Shown here: positions 1-8,955 of the stretch, piece after piece | How the letters are laid out: each line of letters starts with the position of its first letter | Numbering within the stretch: the first letter of the stretch is position 1 | Source of the DNA: Dehalococcoidia bacterium | GTDB taxonomy: Bacteria > Chloroflexota > Dehalococcoidia > DSTF01 > JACRBR01 | Direction: 5' to 3' | Length of the DNA stretch: 64,000 nt | NCBI GenBank assembly: GCA_015478665.1 | Contig: JADMII010000003.1 | Coordinates: 1 to 64,000, forward strand | The notes under the pieces: generated by a model | Told to the model about the DNA's origin: nothing | What the model saw: only the letters and a program-made list of their open reading frames with translations | Databases searched by the model: none | Position numbers and translations under genes: made by a program

Positions 1-1286
1 GCGCCGACCGGCATCTCCTTGATCTCGCCCTTCGGCGTGTAGACGAAGACCTGGTCCTGGAAGAGGTCGGCCTTCACCGACTCGACGAACTCCTCTGCCT
101 GCGAGATGTCGCGCTGCCATTCGAGCAGTTGCCGGAGCCAGGACATGCGCTCTTCGTAGCGGACGTCGCGCTTGCCGTCCGCGCGACCGCCCTCCTTGTA
201 CCGCCAGTGCGCGGCGACGCCGTACTCCGCGAGCTGGTGCATCTCCTGCGTCCGAATCTGCACCTCGAGCGGCCGCGCGCCGATCGACATCACGGTCGTG
301 TGCAGCGACTGGTAGAGGCTCTCCTTCGGGCTGGCGATGTAGTCGTCGAACTGGCCCGGCATCGGGTGCCAGAGGCCGTGGACGACGCCGAGCGCGTTGT
401 AGCAGTCACCCACGGTGTTCACGACGACGCGCAGCGCCAGCAGGTCGTAGATCTGCTCGAAGCCCTTGTGCTCCGCGGCGTATTTCTCCGCCTTCTGGGC
501 GACCGAGTAGATGTGCTTGGCGCGGCCCTTCACCTCGGCATCGATGCCCTGCTTCTGCAGCTCCTCGCTGAGGATGCGCTCGACCTGGGCGACGTACTTC
601 TCCCGCACCGCGCGCTTCGAGGCGATGAGGCGGGCGATCTGCTTGTAACGCTCGGGCTCGATATAGCGGAACGCGAGGTCTTCGAGCTCCCACTTGATCT
701 GCCAGATGCCGAGGCGGTTCGCCAGCGGCGCGTAGATCTCCATCGTCTCCTGCGCCGTCCGGACGCGCTTCTCGGGCGGCTTGGCGTCGAGCGTGCGCAT
801 GTTGTGGAGCCGGTCGGCGAGCTTGATGATGACGACGCGGATGTCCTCGGCCATCGCCAGGAACATCTTGCGCAGGTTTTCGGCCTGCAGCGCCTGGTCG
901 CCGGGTCGCTCGCCCGGCGCCAGCCAGGCGATCTTGTCGAGCTTCGTCGCCCCGTCGACGAGGCGCGCGACTTCGGCCCCGAAGCGCTTCCGCAGCTCCT
1001 CGTTGGGGACGCCGCAGTCCTCCTGCACGTCGTGCAGCAGCGCCGCCGCGACGGCAGGGCCATCGAGCTGCAGGCCGGCGACCGTCATCGCCGCGTCGAG
1101 CGGGTGGACGATGTAGGGGTCGCCCGTGAGGCGGCGCTGGTCGCAGTGCGCTTCGGCGGCGAAAGCGAACGCCTTCTCGACGAGCGAGACGGAGGCCCGC
1201 GGCAGGTAGCCGGATACGCGGTCGATCAGCGACTGGACGCTCGGCGTCTCGGTCGCCGGCGCCAGCTTCCGGGTGGCCGTATTCAT
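1..1286 (-). CDS. RelA/SpoT-family (p)ppGpp synthetase/hydrolase (3' end truncated by window edge)
   Basis: Not in ORF track because it runs off the edge. Reverse complement starts MNTATRKLAPATETPSVQSLIDRV...HPLDAAMTVAGLQLDGPAVAAALLHDVQEDCGV (HD domain) and reaches QDQVFVYTPKGEIKEMPVGA (TGS domain) at the window start. Confidence 0.93.
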   Translation of the reverse strand, partial: MNTATRKLAPATETPSVQSLIDRVSGYLPRASVSLVEKAFAFAAEAHCDQRRLTGDPYIVHPLDAAMTVAGLQLDGPAVAAALLHDVQEDCGVPNEELRKRFGAEVARLVDGATKLDKIAWLAPGERPGDQALQAENLRKMFLAMAEDIRVVIIKLADRLHNMRTLDAKPPEKRVRTAQETMEIYAPLANRLGIWQIKWELEDLAFRYIEPERYKQIARLIASKRAVREKYVAQVERILSEELQKQGIDAEVKGRAKHIYSVAQKAEKYAAEHKGFEQIYDLLALRVVVNTVGDCYNALGVVHGLWHPMPGQFDDYIASPKESLYQSLHTTVMSIGARPLEVQIRTQEMHQLAEYGVAAHWRYKEGGRADGKRDVRYEERMSWLRQLLEWQRDISQAEEFVESVKADLFQDQVFVYTPKGEIKEMPVG

Positions 1287-1629
1287 CACTCTGAGTATAT
1301 CGCGAAGGTGGCGGACCGATTTGGGCAGACCGCCGGAGTGCGGGCCCCGAGCGCGCCTCTATAGCACCGCGTCGCCGCGGTTCTAGGTTGAAGTACTCAC
1401 ATCAGGTCTTCACATTTGTCCCATTGACATCGGCCCCCCCCGTCGAAGATACTCGTCGCAACCTCACAGGGTCCGCGATGGCGAACAGCAGCGGTGCAAC
1501 GAGTACCGCTTGTGGCCAGCCGAATGATCGACTTCAATATCGTTCCTTACCCTCTCCGGCATTCTGGCGTTCACAGCGACGCTTGCGCTGTTCTACAGGC
1601 GATTCACAGCCGCCGGCATCCTGTTCACG

Positions 1630-1833
1630 GTGTCCGGTTCGGCGGGAATCGGCATCTTCTGGGAACGATGGTCACGACTCGCGGGTGACGACGTGCATAT
1701 CACGGCGCTGTTCAACCCGGTGCGTCCGACGACGGCGCAGTTCGAGCTGCTGGCCACCCACCTGCCGCCACTGCTGATCGGCATCGGCATACTGTCCGTC
1801 ATGGCGTGGCGCCGCGCGAACGAAGGAGGATGA
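1630..1833 (+). CDS. small hydrophobic membrane protein, unknown function; true start unclear (reading frame stays open upstream to a TGA near 1526)
   Basis: Frame read upstream of the GTG gives FLTLSGILAFTATLALFYRRFTAAGILFTVSGSAGIGIFWERW; followed 3 nt later by the next CDS. Confidence 0.45.
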   Translation: MSGSAGIGIFWERWSRLAGDDVHITALFNPVRPTTAQFELLATHLPPLLIGIGILSVMAWRRANEGG

Positions 1834-1836
1834 CCG

Positions 1837-2322
1837 ATGATTAAGGCGATGAAGTCAGTTGTGAAGTTTCTCGCGTTCTCGTTCGTTGCCGGCGTGATTG
1901 TGACACAAGTCGGCACTGCCCAGACGACGAGCGGCGGTGGGGACTGCGGCTCATCTTGCCCCCCGCCTCCGCCGCCGCCAACGCCCACACCGAATGCGCA
2001 ACAGCTCGCACAGAATATTGGGGCGCAGGCGCCCTACAGCGGCGCGGTTCCGGTCGAGATACAGACGGCCACCGGCCAGAGCACCTGGGGCGGCGTCGCT
2101 GACTGGGCATCAGAGCAGTTGGCTGCAGCAGGTGCGAGCGCAGCCGACATCCATGTCAACTTGGCGACGGGCGAGACGCAACTCATACCCGGCCCGCGCG
2201 TCACGCTCGATGCCGGTGGTGGCGACACTCCGGCTGCACAAGAGACGGCCACCCCACCACCGGCGGATACACCGACGGCCGCATCAGATGCGCCCACCTC
2301 GGGGGAGACGCCAACGCCATGA
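1837..2322 (+). CDS. small secreted protein with Pro-rich segment, unknown function
   Basis: N-terminal signal peptide (MIKAMKSVVKFLAFSFVAGVIVTQVGTAQ), PPPPPPPTPTP linker; ATGA overlap with next ORF. Confidence 0.6.
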   Translation: MIKAMKSVVKFLAFSFVAGVIVTQVGTAQTTSGGGDCGSSCPPPPPPPTPTPNAQQLAQNIGAQAPYSGAVPVEIQTATGQSTWGGVADWASEQLAAAGASAADIHVNLATGETQLIPGPRVTLDAGGGDTPAAQETATPPPADTPTAASDAPTSGETPTP

Positions 2323-2753
2323 AGTCGATGATGTTGGCGGCGCTCGTCGCCGCGGCAGTAATCGCATCGACCCGGTCGATCGGCACCGCGCAGGCTGTCG
2401 TTTGCACGGCCGGCTCATCCGATGGCTTTGTCTACAGCCCGGATCAGGTCAATTATGGCTACGAGGCGGATACGACCTGTCCGGTACCAATTACGTACGT
2501 GGGCGTTGCGAGTTGGATTCAACAGATGATGAACTTGCCTGGGAACCCCGGCTGGCAGCGTAACGACTTTCCAGATAGCCTCGCGGGGCACGAAGAAGCG
2601 TTGCAGGCCAAGGTGGAGGACACGTTTTACGTGACGCCCTTCTTTGGTGCGAACTGCAGGCGGGTACTGTCGCTCCATACCATCATCGTGGGGTTGCCTC
2701 CCAGCTCGTCTATGGACATCCATGCCAGCTACTCGCCCGGAACCTGCTATTAA
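2319..2753 (+). CDS. small secreted Cys-containing protein, unknown function
   Basis: Signal peptide MKSMMLAALVAAAVIASTRSIGTAQA; 4-nt overlap with upstream CDS. Confidence 0.6.
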   Translation: MKSMMLAALVAAAVIASTRSIGTAQAVVCTAGSSDGFVYSPDQVNYGYEADTTCPVPITYVGVASWIQQMMNLPGNPGWQRNDFPDSLAGHEEALQAKVEDTFYVTPFFGANCRRVLSLHTIIVGLPPSSSMDIHASYSPGTCY

Positions 2754-2771
2754 CCGCGAGGCCTCGCTGAC

Positions 2772-3005
2772 GTGCTCATGACAGATTCGCTTACGTCCCG
2801 CGTCTGGGTCTCCTTCCCCTTGGGCGAATGGGTCGTGATTCTCGCGGTCGTGCTCCTGCTGATCGCCGGCGACATCATATTGCTCGTCGCCTGGCGGCGC
2901 ACGCGCGCAGCGTATCGTCTGCTGTTGAGCGGGCAATCCGCGCCCATGATTCTCGCGGAGCGCGCGGACCAGCCGATCGACGAAATCATCGCAATCGGCG
3001 TGTAG
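2772..3005 (+). CDS. small single-TM membrane protein, unknown function
   Basis: Hydrophobic stretch GEWVVILAVVLLLIAGDIILLVAWRRTR; same orientation in tight cluster. Confidence 0.5.
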   Translation: MLMTDSLTSRVWVSFPLGEWVVILAVVLLLIAGDIILLVAWRRTRAAYRLLLSGQSAPMILAERADQPIDEIIAIGV

Positions 3006-3069
3006 TCTCAAGTCTGCGGTCGATCAGCATTCCGCGACCCGCTGCATCGCTGTTATCCTGCGCGCACCG

Positions 3070-4359
3070 ATGCCAAACGACGACGACGCCCCACAGCCCC
3101 GAAAATACGCCGCGCCACGCGGCACGAGCGACCTGCTGCCCGAAGCCTGGCCGTACTGGAAGTTCGTGCGCGATACCGGCGAACGCGTCTGCGAGCTGTT
3201 CGGCTACCAGCGCATCGATACGCCGATGTTCGAGAACGCCGGCGTCTTCCTGCGCACCGCCGGCGCCGGCACGGACGTCGTCGAGAAAGAGGTGTATCTC
3301 TTCGAGGACCGCGGCGGCGAACGCTTGGCGCTGCGACCCGAGGGCACCGCGACCGTCATGCGCGCCTACATCGAGCACGGCATGTCGAGTCTGCCGCAGC
3401 CCGTCCGTCTGTACTACATCGCCCCGAACTTCCGCTACGACCGTCCGCAGGCCGGTCGCTATCGCCAGCACACGCAGCTCGGCGTCGAGGCGGTCGGCGA
3501 CGCCGAGCCGATGATCGATGCGGAAGTGATCGACTTGCAGGCGACGTTCTATCGCCAGCTCGGCCTCGCCGCAGTCACGCTCAGGCTGAACTCGATCGGC
3601 GATTCCGTCTGCCGGCCGCGGTACATCGAGGTCCTGCGCGACTACTATCGATCGCACCTCGACGAGGTCTGCGCCGATGACCGCATGCGCTTCGACAAGA
3701 ACCCGCTGCGGCTGCTCGACTGCAAGGAGGACCGCTGCCAGCCGATCATCGCCGGCGCACCGCGCCTGCGCGACTACCTCTGCGACGCCTGCCGACAGCA
3801 CTTCGCGCAGTTGCAGGCGTATCTGCGCGCGCTCGCCATCGACTTCATCCTCGATGAGCGGCTCGTGCGCGGACTCGACTACTACACGCGGACGGTCTGG
3901 GAGTTCCACCCGGCCGAGGAAGGCGCGCAGAGCAGCATCGGCAGCGGCGGTCGCTACGACGGCCTGGTCGAGCTGCTCGGCGGTGTGCCGACGCCCGGTG
4001 TGGGGTTTGGCAGCGGCTTCGAGCGGCTGATCTTCAATCTGAAGCGGCAAGGCGCGCCTGTGCCGCCCGCGCCGCCTCCGGCGCTCTACCTCGCGCACCT
4101 GACGCCGGAAGCGGCGGCGGAAGCGCTGCGCCTCGCCGATGCGGTGCGGTCCGCCGGCGCCGAGGCGGTCGTCGGGCCCCAGGGCCGCAGCCTGAAGGCG
4201 CAGATGCGCCACGCCAACGCCCGCCGCGCCCGCTACGTCGCGATCATCGGCAGCGCGGAGCTGGCCGCCGGCGAAGCCACCCTGCGACAGCTGGCCGACG
4301 GCAGCGAGCGCCGCGTCGCGTTCGATGGGTTGCCGGCAGCGGTCGGGGGCGAGCCGTAG
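3070..4359 (+). CDS. hisS: histidyl-tRNA synthetase
   Basis: Class II aaRS motifs: RGTSDLLPEAWPYWKFV, ALRPEGTATVMRAYIEHG, RYDRPQAGRYRQHTQLGVEAVG, RGLDYYTRTVWEF. Confidence 0.95.
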   Translation: MPNDDDAPQPRKYAAPRGTSDLLPEAWPYWKFVRDTGERVCELFGYQRIDTPMFENAGVFLRTAGAGTDVVEKEVYLFEDRGGERLALRPEGTATVMRAYIEHGMSSLPQPVRLYYIAPNFRYDRPQAGRYRQHTQLGVEAVGDAEPMIDAEVIDLQATFYRQLGLAAVTLRLNSIGDSVCRPRYIEVLRDYYRSHLDEVCADDRMRFDKNPLRLLDCKEDRCQPIIAGAPRLRDYLCDACRQHFAQLQAYLRALAIDFILDERLVRGLDYYTRTVWEFHPAEEGAQSSIGSGGRYDGLVELLGGVPTPGVGFGSGFERLIFNLKRQGAPVPPAPPPALYLAHLTPEAAAEALRLADAVRSAGAEAVVGPQGRSLKAQMRHANARRARYVAIIGSAELAAGEATLRQLADGSERRVAFDGLPAAVGGEP

Positions 4360-4783
4360 GCCACGGTCGCTATCCGCGCGCCTCGGCGTCGCCGGCGACA
4401 GCTTTCCGGACGGCCGCTTGTCGTATCACGCGCACGACCCGAGAACTATCGTGATATGTCAAGAGAACCGGTTGACGGTAGCTCGTGTATGTGCCAATAT
4501 CGCTCCAACCCGCCTGAAACTCCCCAGTCGCGAGCCGAGGTGGGGATCGGTTCGCAGAAGCGGCGCGCCCCGCGGATGACAGCCGCGGAGCGCGCCAACA
4601 GCGGAGTCCGTCCGGCCTACCCGCTGCACGCGCCATTGTACCCGTCGGCACGGTGGCCCGCAGTCCTCTCTCGTCGGACTCCTGCGCGAAAGGAGGCGCC
4701 ATCGGCAGGTAACGTCGGCGAGTGGCGCGCCTGCGGGGCGTGCAGATTGGGCCGCCCAGGCGGCGGCCAGGGGGAACATTGCC

Positions 4784-5362
4784 ATGAAGCGCATTGCGCT
4801 CGCGTTGTTCGCGATCGCCGGCGTCGTCGCCGTCGGCGTCTTCGCGACCAGCGCCTACTTCAGCGACACGATCTCGCAGAACAACTTCACGTTCACCACG
4901 GGCACGGCGGATCTCAAGTTCGGGTTCTGCCCGGGAACCGCGCAGGACTGCAGCGGCGTCGCGGCGACGCACGACACGTACACCTTCAGCACCTCGCAGA
5001 CCGTCGGCCCGGGTCTGAGCAACAGCGGCTGCATCGTCATCGAGAACACGGGGCAGTACCTGCTCCATCTGACGGCGCAACTGACCGTCGTCAGCACCAC
5101 GGCCGACGGCATGCAGGACGCGGTCCAGGTTGGCGCCGCATCGGTCGACTCCGCGTGTAATCCCGGCAGCGGCGCCGGGCTGTACGGACCGCAGAGCGTC
5201 CGGACAGCGGCGGGCGCGGGCCCGATTAGCATCGGAGATTTGGCGCCGGGAGCGCGGCTGTACGTGCTGGCCAGCAACAGCTGGAACAGCACAGGCGATC
5301 AGAACACGCTCCAGGGTCAGACGATCGTACTCAACACCTCCGTCACAGGCACGACGGACTAA
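4784..5362 (+). CDS. SipW-dependent-type secreted protein (TasA/CalY/camelysin-like)
   Basis: N-term MKRIALALFAIAGVVAVGVFATSAYFSDTISQNNFTFTTGTADLKF matches SipW-type signal ending in AYFSDT; adjacent to a SipW-like peptidase. Confidence 0.75.
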   Translation: MKRIALALFAIAGVVAVGVFATSAYFSDTISQNNFTFTTGTADLKFGFCPGTAQDCSGVAATHDTYTFSTSQTVGPGLSNSGCIVIENTGQYLLHLTAQLTVVSTTADGMQDAVQVGAASVDSACNPGSGAGLYGPQSVRTAAGAGPISIGDLAPGARLYVLASNSWNSTGDQNTLQGQTIVLNTSVTGTTD

Positions 5363-5437
5363 CGGTGACACGGCGGCAGCACGGGCGGGCGCGTCTCGGC
5401 GCGTCCGCCCGGAGCTCCGGATGACAGGACCTCTGGT

Positions 5438-5956
5438 ATGGCGCGCGGGCGAGCGGTGAAGGTGACGTGGATCGTCCTCCAGGCGCTCCTGTGGGCTGTC
5501 GTCGCCGGCTTCCTGGCGCTCCTCGCCGTGCCGCGCGTCTCCCGCTTCGAGATCTTCATCGTCCGCAGCGGCAGCATGGAGCCGACGATCCGCACCGGCG
5601 GCGTCGTGCTGGTCGACACGCGGGCGCGCGAGCTGCGCGTTGGGCAGGTGGGGTCGTTCCGCGACGGCAAGGGCGACATCGTCACCCATCGCGTCGTCGC
5701 GCTCCGCGACGGCGGCTACGTGACGCGCGGCGATGCGAACCGCACCGATGACAGCACGCTTCGCCGGCCGGCAGATGTCGTCGGCGCCGAGCGCTGGACG
5801 CTGCCGTATCTCGGCTACGCGCTCTACCTGCTGGAGCGTCCGTTCATCTTCATACTGCTCCTGGGGTCGACCGGCGGCTACCTCGTCATCAGCGAACTCG
5901 CGGCGATCTGGCGCGAGATCAAGAACCTACGCCGGTCCGACGAGACGGCGCCGTGA
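5438..5956 (+). CDS. signal peptidase I, SipW / ER-type (Ser/His)
   Basis: Catalytic Ser box FIVRSGSMEPTIRTGG; His in place of Lys in GDIVTHRVV; N- and C-terminal TM segments. Confidence 0.87.
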   Translation: MARGRAVKVTWIVLQALLWAVVAGFLALLAVPRVSRFEIFIVRSGSMEPTIRTGGVVLVDTRARELRVGQVGSFRDGKGDIVTHRVVALRDGGYVTRGDANRTDDSTLRRPADVVGAERWTLPYLGYALYLLERPFIFILLLGSTGGYLVISELAAIWREIKNLRRSDETAP

Positions 5957-6798
5957 GACGCGCGCTCTTCCTTACGGCGTTCGGGCTGCTCTTCGCGGTA
6001 GCCGGCGTCTCGCTCACCTCGGCCTACTTCACCGACACCGTCAGCATCGGCGCCTCGTTCGTCGCCGCCATCTCGACGGCGACCGCGACGCCAGCGATCA
6101 CGCCGACCGTGAGCGCGACCGTGACGCCGGACGCGAGCCCGACACAGACGGCGACGCGCACCGTCACGCGGACAGCGACGCGCACGGCGACTCCCGGCGC
6201 GACGACGACGCCAGCGCAGTGCGACGGCGATGCGAAGCTCGCGTTCGACCCTGAGGAGACGAAGCTCACCGGCGACGGGCCATTCGACGCCACGATCAGC
6301 ATCAAGAGCAAGGACGGAGCGGCCGCCGCGCTGCACGTCGTGCTCGGCCTCCAGACGGCTGACGGCGCGAGCTACATCGAGCGCCTGACGTTCGCGAACG
6401 GCCAGACGTGGGAGGTCAACGGCGCTCCCGGCTTCACGCTGTACGACGTCGGCACCATCGGCCCCGGCGCCTCGGCGGAGATCAGATTCCGGCTCGAGCC
6501 CACGGCGCACTGGCAGAGCGACCGGCCGCCGCTGCAGGCGACGATCGCGATCGGCATCGCGCGCGCCGAGTGCGTGAAGCACGCCGACGACGTCGGCGCG
6601 AAGATCAGGGTCAAGCGCCAGCCGGCGACCGCCACCGCGACGCGGACGCGCACGCCAACCGCCGCCGCCACGCCCACGCAGACCAGCACGCCCACGGCGA
6701 CGGGCACCGCGTCGGCGACCGCCACCGCCGCAGACACACCGACGCCCCCGGCGCCCTCGACCGATACACCGACGCCCACTGCGACGCTGGCGCCGTAA
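5953..6798 (+). CDS. second SipW-dependent-type secreted protein with Thr/Pro-rich segments
   Basis: MRRALFLTAFGLLFAVAGVSLTSAYFTDTVSIG N-terminus; 4-nt overlap with sipW-like gene; low-complexity TATRTRTPTAAATPTQ C-terminus. Confidence 0.7.
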   Translation: MRRALFLTAFGLLFAVAGVSLTSAYFTDTVSIGASFVAAISTATATPAITPTVSATVTPDASPTQTATRTVTRTATRTATPGATTTPAQCDGDAKLAFDPEETKLTGDGPFDATISIKSKDGAAAALHVVLGLQTADGASYIERLTFANGQTWEVNGAPGFTLYDVGTIGPGASAEIRFRLEPTAHWQSDRPPLQATIAIGIARAECVKHADDVGAKIRVKRQPATATATRTRTPTAAATPTQTSTPTATGTASATATAADTPTPPAPSTDTPTPTATLAP

Positions 6799-6983
6799 GG
6801 CGCTCCGTGCTCAGGCGGTCACCTGTCACTCGCGCGGCCTGGCGGCGAGCGAGGCCGAGGCGCGTCCTGCACGAACCGTCGGCATCGGCACCGACGTAGT
6901 CCGGCCCTCGCACGAACCCGTACGTTATCCTGTGCCGATGACCGGATTCGACGCCTGTTCCCGGACCGGAGACCACCGCCCGC

Positions 6984-7487
6984 ATGCCTGACATGCTCGT
7001 CCGCCTCTACGATCTGCCCGATGCGGCGCCCTACCATGCACGTGCGTCGGCGGCCGGCGTCCGCGTCCGCCGGCTCGACGCGTGGGACCGTACGCACCTG
7101 CGACGCTTCGTCGGCGAACGTTTCAGCGAGGAGTGGGCCGCCGAGGCGGACTTCGCCTTTGGCGGCGGCCATCCGATCGCCGGCTTCGTTGCCGTGAAGG
7201 ACGGTGAGATCGTCGGCTTCGCCGTGTACGAGAGCAGCCGGCGCGGATTCTTCGGCCCGACCGGCGTGCGCGAGGACCTGCGCGGCTATGGCATCGGCGC
7301 CGTGCTCCTCTTCCGGTGCCTCGAGAGCATGCGGGAGATGGGCTACGCCTACGCGATCATCGGCGGCGTCGGCCCGGCGGCGTTCTACGACAAGGTCTGC
7401 GGCGCCCGCGTCATCGAAGGCAGCGAGCGGTCGGTCTACGGTGAGCTGTACGAAGAGCAGCGGGCGCGCCGCCAGCAGCGCGCCTGA
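6984..7487 (+). CDS. GNAT-family N-acetyltransferase
   Basis: Acetyl-CoA loop-like GVREDLRGYGIGAVLLFRCLESMREMGYAYAIIGGVGPAAFYDKV. Confidence 0.75.
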   Translation: MPDMLVRLYDLPDAAPYHARASAAGVRVRRLDAWDRTHLRRFVGERFSEEWAAEADFAFGGGHPIAGFVAVKDGEIVGFAVYESSRRGFFGPTGVREDLRGYGIGAVLLFRCLESMREMGYAYAIIGGVGPAAFYDKVCGARVIEGSERSVYGELYEEQRARRQQRA

Positions 7488-7558
7488 CCGCTCCGATCCC
7501 ACGTCCCGGCCTCCAGGACCAAGCCTTCGCTACACTGCAGCGGAAGGATGGCAGCCGG

Positions 7559-8671
7559 ATGTTCGAACGCCTCGAGGCCACGGAACAGCGATACGATGAC
7601 CTCACCGGGGAATTGGCGCGCCCCGAAGTCAGCGGCGACTACGACAAGCTCCAGCGCATCGCGAAGGAGCGCGCGTCGATCGAGCAGGTGGTGGTGCTCT
7701 ACCGCGAGTGGCGCGCGAACGGCCGGGCCCTCGACGACGCCCGCGCCCTCGCCTCCGGCCGCGATACAGAGCTGGCGGCACTCGCACGCGAGGAGATCGA
7801 GGCGCTCACGAGCGCCCGCGCGTCGCTCGAAGGACGACTGCGCCGGGCGCTCATCCCCAGGGATCCGCGCGACGACCGCGACGTGATCGTCGAGATCCGC
7901 GCCGGCACGGGCGGCGACGAGGCGGCGCTCTTCGCCGCCGACCTCTATCGGATGTATGCGCGCTACGCCGACCGCCGCGGCTGGAAGCTGGAGTTGGACT
8001 CGCTGAACGAGATCGGCATCGGCGGCATCAAGGAGGTCGTGTTCGAGGTGCACGGCGGCGGCGCCTACTCGCGCCTCAAGTTCGAGAGCGGCGTGCATCG
8101 CGTCCAGCGCGTGCCGGCCACCGAGGCCCAAGGCCGCATCCACACGTCGACCGCCACCGTCGCCGTCCTGCCCGAGGCCGATGACGTCGAGATCGAGGTG
8201 AACGAGTCGGACCTGCGCATCGACAAGTTCCACTCGGGCGGCGCCGGTGGCCAGAACGTCAACAAGGTAGAGACGGCGATCCGCATCACGCACATCCCGA
8301 GCGGGATCGTCGTCGTCTGCCAGGACGAGCGCTCGCAGCTCAAGAACCGCACGAAGGCGATGGCGGTCCTGCGCGCCCGCCTGCTCGACCAGAAGCAGAC
8401 CGAGCAGGCGGACGAGATCGCCGGCACGCGCAAGCAGCAGGTCGGAGGCGGCGAGCGCTCGGAGAAGATCCGCACGTACAACTTCCCCCAGGACCGCCTG
8501 ACCGACCATCGCATCGGCCTCACCGTGCACAACCTCCCGCGCCTCATGGACGGCGAGATCGACGAGGTGATCGACGCCGTCTCGGCGCATGAGGAGGCGC
8601 GCCTGCTCGAGGAGGCCGAGCAGCCGCCGGAGCGCAGCGGCAGGGGCGCCGAGGCGCTGGCCGGACGATGA
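7559..8671 (+). CDS. prfA: peptide chain release factor 1
   Basis: EIRAGTGGDEAALFAADLYRMY and GGQ motif HSGGAGGQNVNKVETAIRITHIPSGIVV. Confidence 0.95.
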   Translation: MFERLEATEQRYDDLTGELARPEVSGDYDKLQRIAKERASIEQVVVLYREWRANGRALDDARALASGRDTELAALAREEIEALTSARASLEGRLRRALIPRDPRDDRDVIVEIRAGTGGDEAALFAADLYRMYARYADRRGWKLELDSLNEIGIGGIKEVVFEVHGGGAYSRLKFESGVHRVQRVPATEAQGRIHTSTATVAVLPEADDVEIEVNESDLRIDKFHSGGAGGQNVNKVETAIRITHIPSGIVVVCQDERSQLKNRTKAMAVLRARLLDQKQTEQADEIAGTRKQQVGGGERSEKIRTYNFPQDRLTDHRIGLTVHNLPRLMDGEIDEVIDAVSAHEEARLLEEAEQPPERSGRGAEALAGR

Positions 8672-8955
8672 TGCGCGCTGGCGCCGCGCCACGGCACCGG
8701 CTGGAGATCGAGTTCTGCATGACCTGCAGGTTCCACGGCCGCGCCTTCTGGCTGGCGCGCGAGCTGCTCGATGCACGCCCCGACATCGCCGACGAGATCG
8801 TGCTCGTGCCGTCGTCCGGCGGCGTCTTCATCGTCCGCTACGACGGGACCGTCATCTTCGACCACGCCAGCGCCGGACGCTTCCCGGAGCCGAAGGATGT
8901 CCGGGAGGCGGTGCTTCGGATTGCCGGCCGGCCAGCGACGCCGAGGCGGCATTGA
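8668..8955 (+). CDS. Rdx-family / SelW-like thioredoxin-fold protein (CxxC)
   Basis: IEFCMTCRFHGRAFWLARELL...VLVPSSGGVFIVRYDGTVIFD...GRFPEPKDVREAV; ATGA overlap with prfA. Confidence 0.75.
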   Translation: MMRAGAAPRHRLEIEFCMTCRFHGRAFWLARELLDARPDIADEIVLVPSSGGVFIVRYDGTVIFDHASAGRFPEPKDVREAVLRIAGRPATPRRH

